Part shown: positions 1-10,993 of the stretch, one piece after another
Numbering within the stretch: the first letter of the stretch is position 1
How the letters are laid out: each line of letters starts with the position of its first letter
Assembly: GCF_002632875.1 (NCBI RefSeq)
Contig: NZ_NJCX01000013.1
Coordinates: 62,065 to 126,064, forward strand
Source of the DNA: Xenorhabdus kozodoii
GTDB lineage: Bacteria > Pseudomonadota > Gammaproteobacteria > Enterobacterales > Enterobacteriaceae
DNA length: 64,000 nt
Direction: 5' to 3'
Program-made: the position numbers and the translations under genes
Notes under the pieces: generated by a model
What the model was told of the DNA's origin: nothing
What the model saw: the letters and a program-made list of their open reading frames with translations, nothing else
The model's database searches: none

Positions 1-349
1 AATTGTCACACACGCCATTCAGTGGAATGGCAGACATCAAACGAGCGTTCACATAGGCGCGGTGCAAGGCATCACGCATTGCCAGACCATTCATCACAGT
101 CGCCAACATACCCATGTGGTCGCCGACTACACGGTTCATTCCTGCTTCTGCCAATCCGGCACCACGAAACAGGTTGCCTCCTCCAATAACGACACCGACC
201 TCAATACCCAGCTCAACCAGTTCTTTGACTTCCTGAGCCATGCGATCTAAGACGCTGGCGTCGATACCAAAACCTTCTGCGCCTTGCAGGGCTTCTCCAC
301 TGAGCTTAAGCAGGATTCTCTGATATACGGGTTTTGCATTGGTTGCCAT
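1..349 (-). CDS. pyrH: UMP kinase, N-terminal part (cut by window edge)
   Basis: The first ~116 residues of uridylate kinase are visible; the rest lies beyond the window (the family is ~241 residues). UMP kinase phosphorylates UMP to UDP in cytosolic pyrimidine nucleotide synthesis. The translation begins [20 protein letters not shown] and continues with the glycine-rich [14 protein letters not shown] phosphate-binding stretch and the [20 protein letters not shown] helix, which match bacterial PyrH. The start ATG is at 349-347. It follows tsf and rpsB on the same strand, the usual enterobacterial rpsB-tsf-pyrH order. Confidence 0.97.
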   Translation of the reverse strand, partial: MATNAKPVYQRILLKLSGEALQGAEGFGIDASVLDRMAQEVKELVELGIEVGVVIGGGNLFRGAGLAEAGMNRVVGDHMGMLATVMNGLAMRDALHRAYVNARLMSAIPLNGVCDN

Positions 350-450
350 GGTGTTCAGTCCTAAGCAGATAAGGAATATTGGGGAATTATTATGACTTAT
401 TCAACAACTACACATCCACGCGATAAAGCCCAGATGTAAAAACTCATCAT

Positions 451-481
451 GAGATAAAACAGAACCGCCTATCGGCGGCTC
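451..481 (-). terminator. Terminator after tsf
   Basis: On the minus strand GAGCCGCC-GATA-GGCGGTTC forms a compact GC stem followed by GTTTTATC. It lies just after the tsf stop codon and before pyrH, so it should end or attenuate rpsB-tsf transcripts. Confidence 0.75.
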
Positions 482-493
482 CGTTCAAGAAAA

Positions 494-1351
494 TTAAGAC
501 TGTTTGCTCATTGCAGCAACTTCTGCTGCGAAATCAGCTTCAATTTTCTCAATACCTTCACCAACTTCGAAGCGGATGAAGTTGATAACCTTAGCATTGT
601 TTTCTTTCAGCAGATCGCCAACAGATTTGCTTGGGTCCATCACGAAGTTTTGGCCAGTCAGAGAGATTTCACCGGTGAATTTGTTCATACGGCCAGAAAC
701 CATTTTCTCTGCAATTTCGCGAGGCTTACCTGATTGCATTGCGATGTCTAACTGGATCTGATGCTCACGCTCAACGACATCAGCAGGAACGTCAGTTGGG
801 TTCACATATTCTGGCTTGCTTGCAGCAACGTGCATTGCAATGTGTTTGATCAGTTCTTCGCTTGCGCCTTCAGCCGCAACCAGAACACCGATACGAGCGC
901 CGTGCAGGTAAGAACCCACTGCTTCGCCTTCCAGAATAGCAACGCGACGAATGTTGATGTTTTCACCAATTTTCGCAACCAGAGCAGTGCGCTGTTCTTC
1001 GAACTGGGCTTTCAGTGCATCGATATCAGCATTTTTGTCTGCCATAACAGCAGCGATAACTTCTTTACCGAACGCCAGGAAGCCAGCATCTTTAGCAACG
1101 AAGTCAGTTTCACAGTTCAGTTCAACGATCGCTGCGAATTTCGCATCAGCCGCAACTTCAACCAGAATCACACCTTCAGCAGCAACACGGCCTGCTTTCT
1201 TAGCCGCTTTTGCCTGACCTGATTTACGCATGTTATCGATAGCCAGTTCGATATCACCATTTGCTTCAACCAGTGCTTTTTTACATTCCATCATGCCTGC
1301 GCCAGTACGCTCACGCAGTTCTTTTACCAGAGCAGCGGTAATGTCAGCCAT
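494..1351 (-). CDS. tsf: Elongation factor Ts
   Basis: Elongation factor Ts, the guanine-nucleotide exchange factor that recycles EF-Tu-GDP during translation. The 285-residue length fits the family (283 in E. coli). The N-terminal UBA-like region ([20 protein letters not shown]) and the signature [23 protein letters not shown] are present. They are followed by the core block with the TDFVAKD motif near residue 82, which inserts near the EF-Tu nucleotide site. It is the second gene of the rpsB-tsf operon, about 170 bp after rpsB, with an attenuator-like hairpin between the two. Confidence 0.98.
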   Translation of the reverse strand: MADITAALVKELRERTGAGMMECKKALVEANGDIELAIDNMRKSGQAKAAKKAGRVAAEGVILVEVAADAKFAAIVELNCETDFVAKDAGFLAFGKEVIAAVMADKNADIDALKAQFEEQRTALVAKIGENINIRRVAILEGEAVGSYLHGARIGVLVAAEGASEELIKHIAMHVAASKPEYVNPTDVPADVVEREHQIQLDIAMQSGKPREIAEKMVSGRMNKFTGEISLTGQNFVMDPSKSVGDLLKENNAKVINFIRFEVGEGIEKIEADFAAEVAAMSKQS

Positions 1352-1440
1352 TTGTTTTATTCCTCGATGTGTCTCGCGGGAAGATAATATTCCGCGTGGA
1401 AAGTTCTATATCAGATAATAGTTCTATATCAGATATGTAA

Positions 1441-1462
1441 AGGGGGCCGTGACAGGCCCCCT
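1441..1462 (-). terminator. Attenuator-like hairpin between rpsB and tsf
   Basis: AGGGGGCC-TGTCAC-GGCCCCCT on the minus strand is a perfect 8 bp stem followed by TTTACAT. A partial terminator at this place is known in enterobacterial rpsB-tsf operons and would set the ratio of the two proteins. Confidence 0.7.
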
Positions 1463-1519
1463 AACCAATATATTTCAATACCTGGTCAATAAGGGCTCAA
1501 ACAAAATGAGCATGCCTTA

Positions 1520-2400
<881 letters not shown>

Positions 2401-2630
2401 TGAGTATCCCTGACGAATTGCCCCACATCAGAAACAATTACGCGGAATACCGGCGCGCTTTATACCACAAACCGCCACCAGACTCCAACATTTGTTACAG
2501 CGGCATTTGTTATCGCTACTGATGCAGGCTATATTGGCATCCATTCGACGGACTGATACCATTACCGACAACACTTTCCCTCATTAATCTCAATTAGTCG
2601 GTGGTTTTCCGACTTAAATGGACCCATTTC

Positions 2631-3428
2631 ATGGCTATTTCTATCAAAACAGAAGAAGACATTCAGAAAATGCGGGTTGCCGGACGTCTGGCCGCCGAAG
2701 TTCTGGAAATGATTGCGCCTTATGTTAAGGCTGGTGTCACAACGGGTGAGCTTGATCGTATTTGCCACACCCACATTACCGAGAAACAACAGGCTATTTC
2801 GGCTTGTCTGGGCTATCACGGTTTTCCTAAATCCGTGTGTATTTCTGTCAATGATGTCGTTTGTCACGGTATTCCAAGTGATGATAAGACCCTGAAAGAA
2901 GGGGATATCGTCAATATTGACGTTACCGTCATCAAAGATGAGTTCCACGGTGATACGTCTAAGATGTTCATAGTCGGCAAGCCAACCATTCAGGGTGAGC
3001 GCCTGTGTCATGTAACGCAGGAAAGCCTGTACCTTGCCCTGAAAATGGTCAAACCTGGCATCCGTCTGCGCACCATTGGCAAAGCCATTCAGCAATTTGT
3101 CGAAAGCCACGATTACTCGGTTGTCCGTGAATATTGCGGCCACGGTATTGGCCGAGTTTTCCACGAAGAACCCCATGTTCTGCATTATGATGCTGATGAT
3201 GGCGGTGTGGTATTGCAAAAAGGGATGGCATTCACTATTGAGCCGATGGTCAACACGGGTGATTATCGTATCCGCACCATGAAAGATGGCTGGACAGTGA
3301 AAACCAAAGATCGCGGCTGGTCTGCGCAGTACGAGCACACCCTTGTTGTTACCGATAATGGCTGTGAAATTATGACATTGCGCAAAGAAGAAGAGGCGCA
3401 TATCTCAGCAGTATTGGTGAACGCATAA
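2631..3428 (+). CDS. map: Methionine aminopeptidase, type I
   Basis: Methionine aminopeptidase, a cytosolic two-metal enzyme that removes the initiator methionine from nascent proteins. I chose the ATG at 2631 (MAISIKTEEDIQKMRVAGRL) because it matches the family N-terminus and gives 265 residues against 264 in E. coli; an in-frame ATG 30 bp upstream would add a foreign extension. Metal and catalytic motifs are visible: CLGYHGFPKSVCISVNDVVCHG, the two aspartates in DIVNIDVT...HGDTS, GHGIGRVFHEEP and FTIEPM. It is divergent from rpsB and upstream of glnD. Confidence 0.97.
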   Translation: MAISIKTEEDIQKMRVAGRLAAEVLEMIAPYVKAGVTTGELDRICHTHITEKQQAISACLGYHGFPKSVCISVNDVVCHGIPSDDKTLKEGDIVNIDVTVIKDEFHGDTSKMFIVGKPTIQGERLCHVTQESLYLALKMVKPGIRLRTIGKAIQQFVESHDYSVVREYCGHGIGRVFHEEPHVLHYDADDGGVVLQKGMAFTIEPMVNTGDYRIRTMKDGWTVKTKDRGWSAQYEHTLVVTDNGCEIMTLRKEEEAHISAVLVNA

Positions 3429-3597
3429 TGGCTGGCTGACGCCATTTATTAAAATGAATCAACACGCTCCCTGCCATCTTTAACCCACGGGGAGCGTCAA
3501 TCTCTGCCAATAATATCTGTTCATCCTATAATTTTCTCAGTAGTCTGGTCATCATGGTCTGTTTCCTCATGGGCTTTCTCATAATAGGTTTCTGCAT

Positions 3598-6252
3598 ATG
3601 CCGGTCGATAACTCCTTAGCGCAAGCGCCCATTCCGCCGCTTTCTCCTGTGGAATTTTCCCACGATGATCTGCAATTCCCGACCCTTAAACAGCATATTG
3701 ATGAATTCCAGCTCTGGCTTGAGCAGGCGTTCAAGGCCGGAATTTCACCGGAAGCACTGATTTACAGCCGCAGTGATTATATTGACCAACTGTTAAAGCG
3801 GCTATGGCAGGAACAGGGATTCAATCAGATAGACGCGGTTTCCCTGATTGCAGTAGGTGGTTATGGCCGCCGCGAATTACATCCTCTTTCTGACATTGAT
3901 CTCTTAATTCTCAGTGAATCGCCATTGACTGAAGAGCAGTCAGCCCGTCTCGGACAACTTATTGCCCTACTTTGGGATATCCGTCTTGAAGTCGGCCATA
4001 GTGTCAGGACATTCGAAGAGTGCCAGCAAAGAGGGATTTCCGATCACACTATCGCGACGAATCTCATTGAATCCCGCTTAATTGCCGGGAACTTGCCGCT
4101 ATTTTTACAATTGCAGAAATACATTTTTAGTGACGATTTCTGGCCTTCTGCCCAATTTTTCGCCGCCAAAGTGACCGAACAACAAGAACGCCATCAACGC
4201 TATCACAGCACCAGTTACAATCTGGAACCTGACATCAAAAGCAGCCCAGGTGGGTTACGTGACATCCATACGTTACTTTGGGTTGCCCATCGCCATTTTG
4301 GCACGGCTTCTTTAGATGAAATGGTCAATTTTGGTTTTCTGACCCAGGAAGAGCGAAATGAACTGAATGAGTGCCAACATTTTCTCTGGCGCATTCGTTT
4401 TGCGCTTCATTTGGTTGTGACTCGTTACGATAACCGACTGCTGTTCGAACATCAGTTCAGTGTGGCTCAACGCCTCGGTTACGAAGGGGAGAGAAACCAG
4501 CCTGTCGAGCGGATGATGAAAGATTTCTATCGCATGACCCGCCGTGTCAGTGAGCTGAATAACATGCTGCTGCAACTGTTTGATGAAGCCATTCTGGCAT
4601 TGCAGCCGAATGAGAAACCTCGTTCCCTGAACGCCGAATTTCAACTGCGGGGAAACCTTATCGATCTTATCGATGAAACCCTGTTTAGCCGTGATCCCAC
4701 TTCAATATTGAGAATGTTTTATCACATGGCGGAATGTCGTGAAATTGCGGGGATCTATTCCACGACATTGCGCCAACTTCGTTATGCCCGGAGAAACCTG
4801 AGTACCCCTTTATGTGAACTCCCCAGAGCACGAAAAATTTTCATGGATATCCTGCGCCATCCCGATGCAGTGGCCGGGGCGTTACTCCCGATGCACCGCC
4901 ATAGTGTCTTAGGGGCTTATATGCCATTTTGGAGCAATATCGTCGGCCAGATGCAATTTGACCTTTTTCATGCTTATACCGTTGACGAACACACTATCCG
5001 CGTACTGCAAAAACTGGAAAGTTTTGCTGATGAAAACAATCGCGTGATCCACCCTCTGTGTGTTGAACTTTACCCGCGTCTCCCTCAGCCAGAGCTATTG
5101 CGGCTGGCGGCTTTTTTTCATGATATTGCTAAAGGGCGTAATGGCGACCATTCCGAGCTTGGCGCCAAAGATGCCTTTGCCTTCGCACGACAGCATGGCC
5201 TGACAACCCACGAAGCAGAACTGGTTGAATGGCTGGTTCGCGACCACTTGCTAATGTCAGTGACAGCACAGCGTCGGGATATTCAAGATCCTGAAATTAT
5301 CCAGCAATTTGCCGGCCGGGTTAAAAACCAAAACCGCCTGAATTACTTAGCCTGCCTGACCGTTGCAGATATTTGTGCCACTAACGCTAAGCTATGGAAT
5401 AGCTGGAAACAGAGCCTCATACGCGAACTCTATTTCGCCACTAAAACCCAATTGCGCCAGGGTATCCAAAATACGCCTGATTTACGGGAACGCATCCGTA
5501 ACAATCGCTTGCAAGCATTGGCGCTTCTGCGACAGGAAAATATCAACGAACAGCGTTTACACAACATCTGGAGCCGTTGCCATGCAGACTATTTCTTGCG
5601 TCATACCCCAGACCAATTAGCCTGGCACGCCAGCCACCTAATCCACCACACATCGTTGGAACCCATGGTGCTGATCAGCACCGCGTTTTCTCACGGTGGC
5701 ACCGAAATTTTTATTTGGTGTCAGGACAGGCCGTCGCTTTTTGCTGCCGTGGTTGGGGAACTAGACAAGCGTAATTTAAGTGTCCACGATGCCCAAATTT
5801 TCACTAATCGTGATGATATGGCGATGGATACCTTTGTCGTTTTAGATCCTAACGGCCATCCACTGGCGTTTGATCGTCACGAACCCATCCGCCAAGCCTT
5901 ACTGAATGTCGTAAACGATCCCCACCCCAAGGCACCAAAGGCGCGCAATCTGTCTGCAAAATTGCGCCATTTTAATGTCCCAACCAAAGTTAACTTTTTA
6001 CCGACCCAAAATGCTCGCCGTACTTACATGGAATTGATCGCATTAGATCAACCCGGATTACTGGCACGCGTCGGTAATATTTTCGCTGAATTGGGGGTTT
6101 CCCTGCATGGCGCGCGCATTACCACCATTGGTGAACGTGTTGAAGACTTTTTTGTCCTGGCAGATAAAGATCAAAACGCATTACATCAAAAAATAAGGGA
6201 TGAATTAGCAGAAAGGTTGACAGAAGCCCTCGACACACGGGATAAACTATAG
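3598..6252 (+). CDS. glnD: [Protein-PII] uridylyltransferase / uridylyl-removing enzyme
   Basis: Bifunctional sensor of glutamine that adds UMP to PII proteins (GlnB/GlnK) when nitrogen is short and removes it when glutamine is plentiful. The 884 residues contain a nucleotidyltransferase domain with [19 protein letters not shown] near residues 87-105 and an HD phosphohydrolase domain with [13 protein letters not shown] near residue 510. Two C-terminal ACT domains follow (around 690-770 and 800-875, the latter [18 protein letters not shown]). The start at 3598 gives the family length. It lies 33 bp upstream of dapD. Confidence 0.97.
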   Translation: MPVDNSLAQAPIPPLSPVEFSHDDLQFPTLKQHIDEFQLWLEQAFKAGISPEALIYSRSDYIDQLLKRLWQEQGFNQIDAVSLIAVGGYGRRELHPLSDIDLLILSESPLTEEQSARLGQLIALLWDIRLEVGHSVRTFEECQQRGISDHTIATNLIESRLIAGNLPLFLQLQKYIFSDDFWPSAQFFAAKVTEQQERHQRYHSTSYNLEPDIKSSPGGLRDIHTLLWVAHRHFGTASLDEMVNFGFLTQEERNELNECQHFLWRIRFALHLVVTRYDNRLLFEHQFSVAQRLGYEGERNQPVERMMKDFYRMTRRVSELNNMLLQLFDEAILALQPNEKPRSLNAEFQLRGNLIDLIDETLFSRDPTSILRMFYHMAECREIAGIYSTTLRQLRYARRNLSTPLCELPRARKIFMDILRHPDAVAGALLPMHRHSVLGAYMPFWSNIVGQMQFDLFHAYTVDEHTIRVLQKLESFADENNRVIHPLCVELYPRLPQPELLRLAAFFHDIAKGRNGDHSELGAKDAFAFARQHGLTTHEAELVEWLVRDHLLMSVTAQRRDIQDPEIIQQFAGRVKNQNRLNYLACLTVADICATNAKLWNSWKQSLIRELYFATKTQLRQGIQNTPDLRERIRNNRLQALALLRQENINEQRLHNIWSRCHADYFLRHTPDQLAWHASHLIHHTSLEPMVLISTAFSHGGTEIFIWCQDRPSLFAAVVGELDKRNLSVHDAQIFTNRDDMAMDTFVVLDPNGHPLAFDRHEPIRQALLNVVNDPHPKAPKARNLSAKLRHFNVPTKVNFLPTQNARRTYMELIALDQPGLLARVGNIFAELGVSLHGARITTIGERVEDFFVLADKDQNALHQKIRDELAERLTEALDTRDKL

Positions 6253-6285
6253 CAACTCTTAACTGAAATTAGGAACCGCATACTT

Positions 6286-7110
6286 ATGCAGCAATTACAA
6301 ACTATTATCGAAAATGCATTTGAAAACCGTGTCAACATCACGCCGGTTACGGTTGATGGTGCAACCCGCGATGCGATTAACCAGGTTATTCAAATGCTGG
6401 ACAACGGCAAACTGCGTGTGGCTGAAAAAATCGACGGCACGTGGATAACGCATCAATGGCTGAAAAAAGCGGTCTTGCTTTCCTTCCGCATTAATGACAA
6501 CCAAGTGATGGAAGGCGCCGAAAGCCGCTATTTCGACAAAGTCCCGATGAAATTTGCTGACTATGATCAGGCACGTTTCGAACAAGAAGGATTTCGCGTT
6601 GTGCCGCCTGCGGCGGTTCGCCAAGGGGCTTATATCGCCCGCAACACCGTATTGATGCCATCGTACGTCAATCTCGGCGCTTACGTGGATGAAGGCACAA
6701 TGGTTGACACTTGGGCAACCGTCGGCTCCTGTGCACAGATCGGTAAAAATGTTCACTTATCCGGTGGTGTTGGCATTGGTGGGGTTTTGGAGCCATTGCA
6801 GGCCAACCCAACAATTATTGAAGACAACTGCTTTATCGGCGCACGCTCTGAGATTGTCGAAGGCGTTATCGTAGAAGAAGGTTCGGTGATCTCAATGGGG
6901 GTTTACATCGGCCAAAGCACCAAAATCTATGATCGCGAAACGGGTGAAATCCACTATGGTCGCGTCCCCGCCGGTTCTGTCGTCGTATCCGGCAACCTTC
7001 CATCAAAAGATGGCAGCTACAGCCTGTACTGCGCGGTTATCGTGAAAAAAGTGGATGCCAAAACCCGTGGCAAAGTGGGTATTAATGAATTGCTGAGAAA
7101 TATTGATTAA
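6286..7110 (+). CDS. dapD: Tetrahydrodipicolinate N-succinyltransferase
   Basis: Catalyses succinyl-CoA-dependent succinylation of tetrahydrodipicolinate in the diaminopimelate/lysine pathway. The 274-residue product matches E. coli DapD in length. It has the N-terminal helical domain ([15 protein letters not shown]), then a left-handed parallel beta-helix of hexapeptide repeats ([31 protein letters not shown]), and ends [16 protein letters not shown]. It follows glnD closely and is succeeded by a hairpin at 7127-7146. Confidence 0.97.
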   Translation: MQQLQTIIENAFENRVNITPVTVDGATRDAINQVIQMLDNGKLRVAEKIDGTWITHQWLKKAVLLSFRINDNQVMEGAESRYFDKVPMKFADYDQARFEQEGFRVVPPAAVRQGAYIARNTVLMPSYVNLGAYVDEGTMVDTWATVGSCAQIGKNVHLSGGVGIGGVLEPLQANPTIIEDNCFIGARSEIVEGVIVEEGSVISMGVYIGQSTKIYDRETGEIHYGRVPAGSVVVSGNLPSKDGSYSLYCAVIVKKVDAKTRGKVGINELLRNID

Positions 7111-7126
7111 ATTGCAAAAATAGCAG

Positions 7127-7146
7127 AGCCACCCATGAGGGTGGCT
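7127..7146 (+). terminator. Hairpin after dapD
   Basis: AGCCACCC-ATGA-GGGTGGCT is a perfect 8 bp stem with a four-base loop 16 bp after the dapD stop. The downstream T-tract is weak, so this is a likely but not strong terminator. The remaining ~270 bp to the next gene show only AT-rich sequence. Confidence 0.6.
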
Positions 7147-7420
7147 GTTGATCTTCAGGCTCGTACCAATCAATGACTTCTTAAATAACAGTTTCCTGTT
7201 CTCTGCCCGCCAAAGGCCGTAAGAAGACGAGAAAGATGTTCAATTAATAAGCTACCTGTGGCGCATATTGGCTATGTCAATTTTTATTGATTTAGCGATG
7301 ATTTTTGCCCAGACAACCTTAAGCCCCATTAACCAATTGACTTTTCATGATGACGACATGGATAATAAATCCACTATTTTTTAGTCTTTCCATTTCATTT
7401 AGATGACTAGGTGGCGCGCT

Positions 7421-7807
7421 ATGTACGATAACTTGAAAAGTTTGGGGATTTCACATCCTGAAGATATTGATCGCTATAGCCTCCGTCAGGAAGCGAATAA
7501 CGACATCCTGAAGATTTATTTTCGCAAGGATAAGGGCGAATTCTTCGCCAAAAGCGTTAAATTTAAGTATCCACGCCAGTTAAAGACCATCTCTGATGAA
7601 CATTCAAGCCAGGGTTATAAAGAAGTCAAAGAAATTAACACTAACCTACGTTATGTCATTGAAGAGTTAGACCAAATTTGTAAATCTGATCAGCGAGAAG
7701 TGGATTTGCAACGCAAGATCCTCGACGACTTACGCCATCTCGAACATGTCGTTGCAAATAAGATTGCAGAAATTGAAGCTGATTTGGAAAAGCTGACCCA
7801 TAAGTAA
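7421..7807 (+). CDS. yaeH: DUF3461 family protein YaeH
   Basis: A 128-residue soluble protein of the conserved gammaproteobacterial YaeH family, of unknown function. The chosen ATG at 7421 gives [20 protein letters not shown], the family N-terminus; an upstream in-frame start at 7403 would add six residues without family support. The middle [23 protein letters not shown] is highly conserved, and the C-terminal half is predicted helical and charged. The neighbourhood dapD-yaeH is the enterobacterial arrangement. It converges on yqcA across a bidirectional hairpin. Confidence 0.92.
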   Translation: MYDNLKSLGISHPEDIDRYSLRQEANNDILKIYFRKDKGEFFAKSVKFKYPRQLKTISDEHSSQGYKEVKEINTNLRYVIEELDQICKSDQREVDLQRKILDDLRHLEHVVANKIAEIEADLEKLTHK

Positions 7808-7817
7808 TGCTGTCATA

Positions 7818-7857
7818 CACCGCTTATCCTCTCATCCACATAAAGGCATAAGCGGTG
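7818..7857. terminator. Bidirectional hairpin between yaeH and yqcA
   Basis: CACCGCTTAT and ATAAGCGGTG form a perfect 10 bp stem around a 20-base loop, between the ends of two convergent genes. It probably serves both directions. Confidence 0.55.
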
Positions 7858-7868
7858 CTGCCACTTTC

Positions 7869-8315
7869 TTACAACGAAGTCCCCCACTCCTCAATCCAGT
7901 TTTGGGCAAAGAGTTCAGGTTCAGCCACCTCAATCGCATCAATCAGTAGCACATCACCGATCCGTTTGGCGCCCTGTTCCTGTAACAGTTCATCAAAAGT
8001 GCAGCCACCACCACAGAAAGTGTCGTAACTGCTGTCACCTAACGCGATCACCCCGTAACTCAGATCGGGCTGATAGCCTAATTTATCCGTTAACTCGGTA
8101 TAAAGTGGCTGGATATTATCCGGCAGATCGCCTTGCCCTGTCGTCGAAGTGACCACTAAGATAACGTCCTGCAAATACGCTTGCCACTGCTCTAAGGTTG
8201 CGTCTTCAAAGACCTCAACCTCATGCCCTTGTAACTCAAGTATCTGTTGTGCTTGTTCCGCAACTGCCAACGCATTGCCATACACTGTACCAACGAAAAC
8301 ACCAATCTTTGCCAT
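7869..8315 (-). CDS. yqcA: Short-chain flavodoxin YqcA
   Basis: A 148-residue flavodoxin of the MioC/YqcA type that should bind FMN and act as a small electron carrier. The phosphate-binding loop [14 protein letters not shown] is at residues 9-22. Isoalloxazine-contact loops [14 protein letters not shown] and [13 protein letters not shown] follow. The partner is not certain in any organism; co-location with truC and yqcC is the standard enterobacterial arrangement. Genes yqcC-truC-yqcA run on the same strand with short gaps and are likely one operon. Confidence 0.93.
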   Translation of the reverse strand: MAKIGVFVGTVYGNALAVAEQAQQILELQGHEVEVFEDATLEQWQAYLQDVILVVTSTTGQGDLPDNIQPLYTELTDKLGYQPDLSYGVIALGDSSYDTFCGGGCTFDELLQEQGAKRIGDVLLIDAIEVAEPELFAQNWIEEWGTSL

Positions 8316-8350
8316 AAATATTGATCTCTTTAACCGGTTTGATACTGCGT

Positions 8351-9103
8351 TTATTCATGAATAGTCAGACATTCCAGATCAGGTACAATACCTTGCCAGC
8401 CAAACTGTTCAAGCAAATGCTGCCATGATGGCTCCCAACGTGCAGCCAAAAGAAGGTTCTCTGCTGTCACAGGATGCTTGAGTTGAAGTCGGCTGGCATG
8501 CAACATTAACCTGCCCGTCTGATAATATTTAGCAATTCCTCGATTTTGTCGCAAATCGCCGTGCGTAGTATCCCCAATGATCGGATGCCGAATATGTGCC
8601 ATATGTCGCCGCAATTGGTGCTTACGACCGGTTTTTGGCATTAACTCCACCAGACTGAAACGTGATGTTGGATAACGCCCTATCTCAACCGGACACTCCA
8701 CTTTTGCCAATGAACGGTAATACGTCACTGCGGGTTGCGCGTCTCTATCGGTATCCGCAAATTTATCCGCAATTTTATCCAACTCTTCCATTAGGGCGTA
8801 GTCGATAATACCATCACCTTCAACATAACCCCGTACAACAGCATGATACGTTTTTTGTATATCGTGGAATTCAAATTGTTGTGAAAGTGTTCTGGCGACT
8901 TCACTTGAAAGCGCCATCAGCAAGACGCCAGATGTTGGCCTGTCCAGACGATGGACAGGGAAAACATGTTGTCCAATTTGATCACGCAAGGTCTGCATCA
9001 CAAAAACCGTTTCATGGCGCGCCAGCCAACTACGGTGAACCAACCATCCGGCGGGTTTATTGACGGCAACAATATGCTCATCCTGATAAATAATCTCCAA
9101 CAT
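8351..9103 (-). CDS. truC: tRNA pseudouridine(65) synthase
   Basis: RluA-family pseudouridine synthase that modifies U65 of tRNA-Ile(1) and tRNA-Asp. The catalytic motif [13 protein letters not shown] with the nucleophilic Asp is near residue 53, and [26 protein letters not shown] is the conserved C-terminal block. The ATG at 9103 gives the family start [17 protein letters not shown] and abuts yqcC. An ATG at 9112 would overlap the yqcC end by 8 bp and add three residues. About 250 residues, close to E. coli TruC. Confidence 0.94.
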   Translation of the reverse strand: MLEIIYQDEHIVAVNKPAGWLVHRSWLARHETVFVMQTLRDQIGQHVFPVHRLDRPTSGVLLMALSSEVARTLSQQFEFHDIQKTYHAVVRGYVEGDGIIDYALMEELDKIADKFADTDRDAQPAVTYYRSLAKVECPVEIGRYPTSRFSLVELMPKTGRKHQLRRHMAHIRHPIIGDTTHGDLRQNRGIAKYYQTGRLMLHASRLQLKHPVTAENLLLAARWEPSWQHLLEQFGWQGIVPDLECLTIHE

Positions 9104-9104
9104 A

Positions 9105-9431
9105 TCAGGCATCCTGCGTAAAAAGGTTATCTAACGCCCGTAAATGCTCAAGCAAAGGTAAAAAACGTGCCATTTCTTCTCGATAAGCTTCTTCAAAATA
9201 GGGAGCAATGGTAAATGCCGTCGGCAAGCTGGCTTCTTGCTCTATCATGGCGCGCATTCTTGGAATGAGTACCCACTGGAGCCACGTTTCTGCTGACATG
9301 GTATCAATGGAGAAAGGTTCGGTGCTTTCAAAGGCTTCGGGTTTAGGCGGATGATTTTGCCATACCCCCACCGTTTTCATGGTCGCTTCAATGAGCTGTA
9401 ATTTATGTAGAATTTGTTTCTCGATACTCAT
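9105..9431 (-). CDS. yqcC: YqcC family protein (DUF446)
   Basis: A 108-residue helical protein of the YqcC family, function unknown. I chose the ATG at 9431 (MSIEKQILHKLQLIEATMK). The longer reading from 9506 adds 25 residues unlike the family, whereas 108 matches E. coli (109). The conserved core PFSIDTMSAETWLQWVLIPRM is present. It is first in the yqcC-truC-yqcA run and lies downstream of csrB. Confidence 0.9.
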   Translation of the reverse strand: MSIEKQILHKLQLIEATMKTVGVWQNHPPKPEAFESTEPFSIDTMSAETWLQWVLIPRMRAMIEQEASLPTAFTIAPYFEEAYREEMARFLPLLEHLRALDNLFTQDA

Positions 9432-9588
9432 GCTATTTCGTCTGATATTTGTCTGTTGCCCAGATGACAAAACTGCCACCGTGTCATTAGGGCGTAAGAG
9501 TATCATTGATACGATTTCAGCGGAAAAGTTACGGCAGGAAAAATGGCGGCAATAATTAAGAACAAATAGTTAGAAAAATATAAGTGAA

Positions 9589-9890
9589 GTAACAGGAGAG
9601 ATTTTTTCTCTCCTGTTACCTGAGTGGCTGTCATAGCAATCCTGCTACATGGGGTGCTTCCTGCGAATTTCCCTGACAAAATACGTCCCTGTCAGTTATC
9701 CTTTATTCAATCATTATATTGATAATATTTAGCGTACCTGCCTGTACCTAATCATCCTTGTACCATCTTCCCGATGGATTTATTCCCTGGTTATTGTTTT
9801 GTAGTTGTGGTTCCTTATGGAACAGTGAAAGGATCGATGATCCAGGCGGTTGAAACAAGCCACTGAACCCACATCGTAAGAAAGATGGAA
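9589..9890 (-). ncRNA. csrB: CsrB-type regulatory RNA
   Basis: A non-coding stretch between yqcC and syd, exactly where csrB lies in E. coli. On the minus strand it contains about eleven GGA motifs, many as AGGGA or AAGGA/CAGGA and several in hairpin loops such as CCATC-GGGA-AGATGG and GTTCC-ATAA-GGAAC. CsrB RNAs titrate the translational repressor CsrA through repeated GGA sites. A 13 bp stem with an A5 loop (9589-9619) followed by TTCACTTATATTTTT is the probable terminator. The 5' end is estimated. A UvrY/GacA-type box lies ~100-200 bp upstream at 9994-10011. Sequence divergence from E. coli csrB is large, so the call rests on synteny, motif density and the box. Confidence 0.8.
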
Positions 9891-9975
9891 AAATTCACGT
9901 TGGGGGAATATCACGCATATCATTGATATAGAATAAAAATAATTTTATCAAATAATATTCACGCCGTGATTAAAA

Positions 9976-10006
9976 GAGATATCTCACGCAAAATGTGAGA
10001 TATCTC
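9976..10006 (-). terminator. Terminator after syd
   Basis: GAGATATCTCAC and GTGAGATATCTC form a perfect 12 bp stem with a 7-base loop. On the minus strand it is followed by TTTTAAT, and it sits 29 bp after the syd stop. It overlaps the UvrY-type box. Confidence 0.7.
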
Positions 10007-10011
10007 TTACA
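9994..10011. promoter_or_regulatory. UvrY/GacA-type binding box upstream of csrB
   Basis: TGTGAGATATCTCTTACA is an 18 bp near-palindrome that differs by one base from the UvrY (GacA) box I recall upstream of E. coli csrB. It lies on the promoter side of the csrB-like RNA, as expected for activation by the BarA-UvrY two-component system. Confidence 0.7.
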
Positions 10012-10034
10012 AAACAGCAACCCAATATCTGCAA

Positions 10035-10586
10035 TCAACCACACATAACCGGATTGATAGCCGTCAGGAAACTGGCTAAATCGGTGGATAACGTTTTCCG
10101 CTCATGGCGACCAAACTGTTCAAGAAGCACGTTTCCCGTCAAATTACAGACGGAAATCAATCCCATATCGGTATCCGTCGTTCCAATAAATACGGTAGGC
10201 GAGAGTTTTAACCGCTTTTGTGTGACAAGATGACCAATCAGGTTTTCCTGCAAGCGAATAAAATCATCTTCACTCCATACCTGAATCAGGCTGAAACTTA
10301 GCCCATCCAGACTGGCGGTCATATCACCGGCAAACTGCATCACATAGTAATCATGGATAACGTCTTGTAAGCGGATCGCCAACGCTGTTTCTACTTTGCT
10401 AAGTTTTTCTTCGGCAGAAAATGGCCGGGGAAGCCAATGCACCACATCCTCTCCCGTGCGTTCAAGACAGGGTGAAGGTATGCCATACAGTTCGCGACTG
10501 GCTGGCGGCAATCCCGTTTTCTCTTGCCATAATTCAACATAACGTCGGGTAAAGTCAGAAAGTGCTTCTGTCAGATTAAAGGTCAT
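10035..10586 (-). CDS. syd: SecY-interacting protein Syd
   Basis: A peripheral inner-membrane protein that binds the cytosolic face of SecY and can disassemble faulty translocons. The 183 residues match E. coli Syd (181). Recognisable segments include LYGIPSPCLE near residue 33, EVVHWLPRPF-type residues, and the FAGDMTASLDG and QENLIGHLVTQKRLKLSPTVFIG blocks. It is monocistronic, with its own terminator, and lies upstream of csrB as in enterobacteria. Confidence 0.94.
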   Translation of the reverse strand: MTFNLTEALSDFTRRYVELWQEKTGLPPASRELYGIPSPCLERTGEDVVHWLPRPFSAEEKLSKVETALAIRLQDVIHDYYVMQFAGDMTASLDGLSFSLIQVWSEDDFIRLQENLIGHLVTQKRLKLSPTVFIGTTDTDMGLISVCNLTGNVLLEQFGRHERKTLSTDLASFLTAINPVMCG

Positions 10587-10993
10587 ATGATGATATCATC
10601 CACATTTTCAGGTTAATCATGTTACTTATTCTTAAACTTTTTGGAAAAACAATATATAAGGAATGATATTACCATCGTCTGAGTTTCATAGAAAAAATAT
10701 TTCGGATTTCGCCTTTCAAACAGAAAAAGCAGGCTATAATTGTAATAATGATATCTGACATATCATTCGGTCTATTCAAACCATATTATTTCCTACGATT
10801 ATTCTTGATATAAAAATCGGAAGGGGTTTCTTTTTGCCCATTTCCCCAAAAAATATTCATCTTCGAATTAACCCTAAGTAAAAAAAGAAACTAACACCAA
10901 ATCATTAACCTTTATTTATTTAAACCATACATCAGAATAACATTAGGAAACCTTAATAAATAAAAATCAATTTAAAATAAAGGATATAAAATA
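10587..10993. other. AT-rich intergenic region with a palindrome
   Basis: Divergent upstream region of syd and the first FAD oxidase. The only structure I see is AATGATAT-CTGAC-ATATCATT at 10747-10767, a possible operator. A ribosome-binding AAAGGA lies at 10978-10983. No reading frame is supported. Confidence 0.4.
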
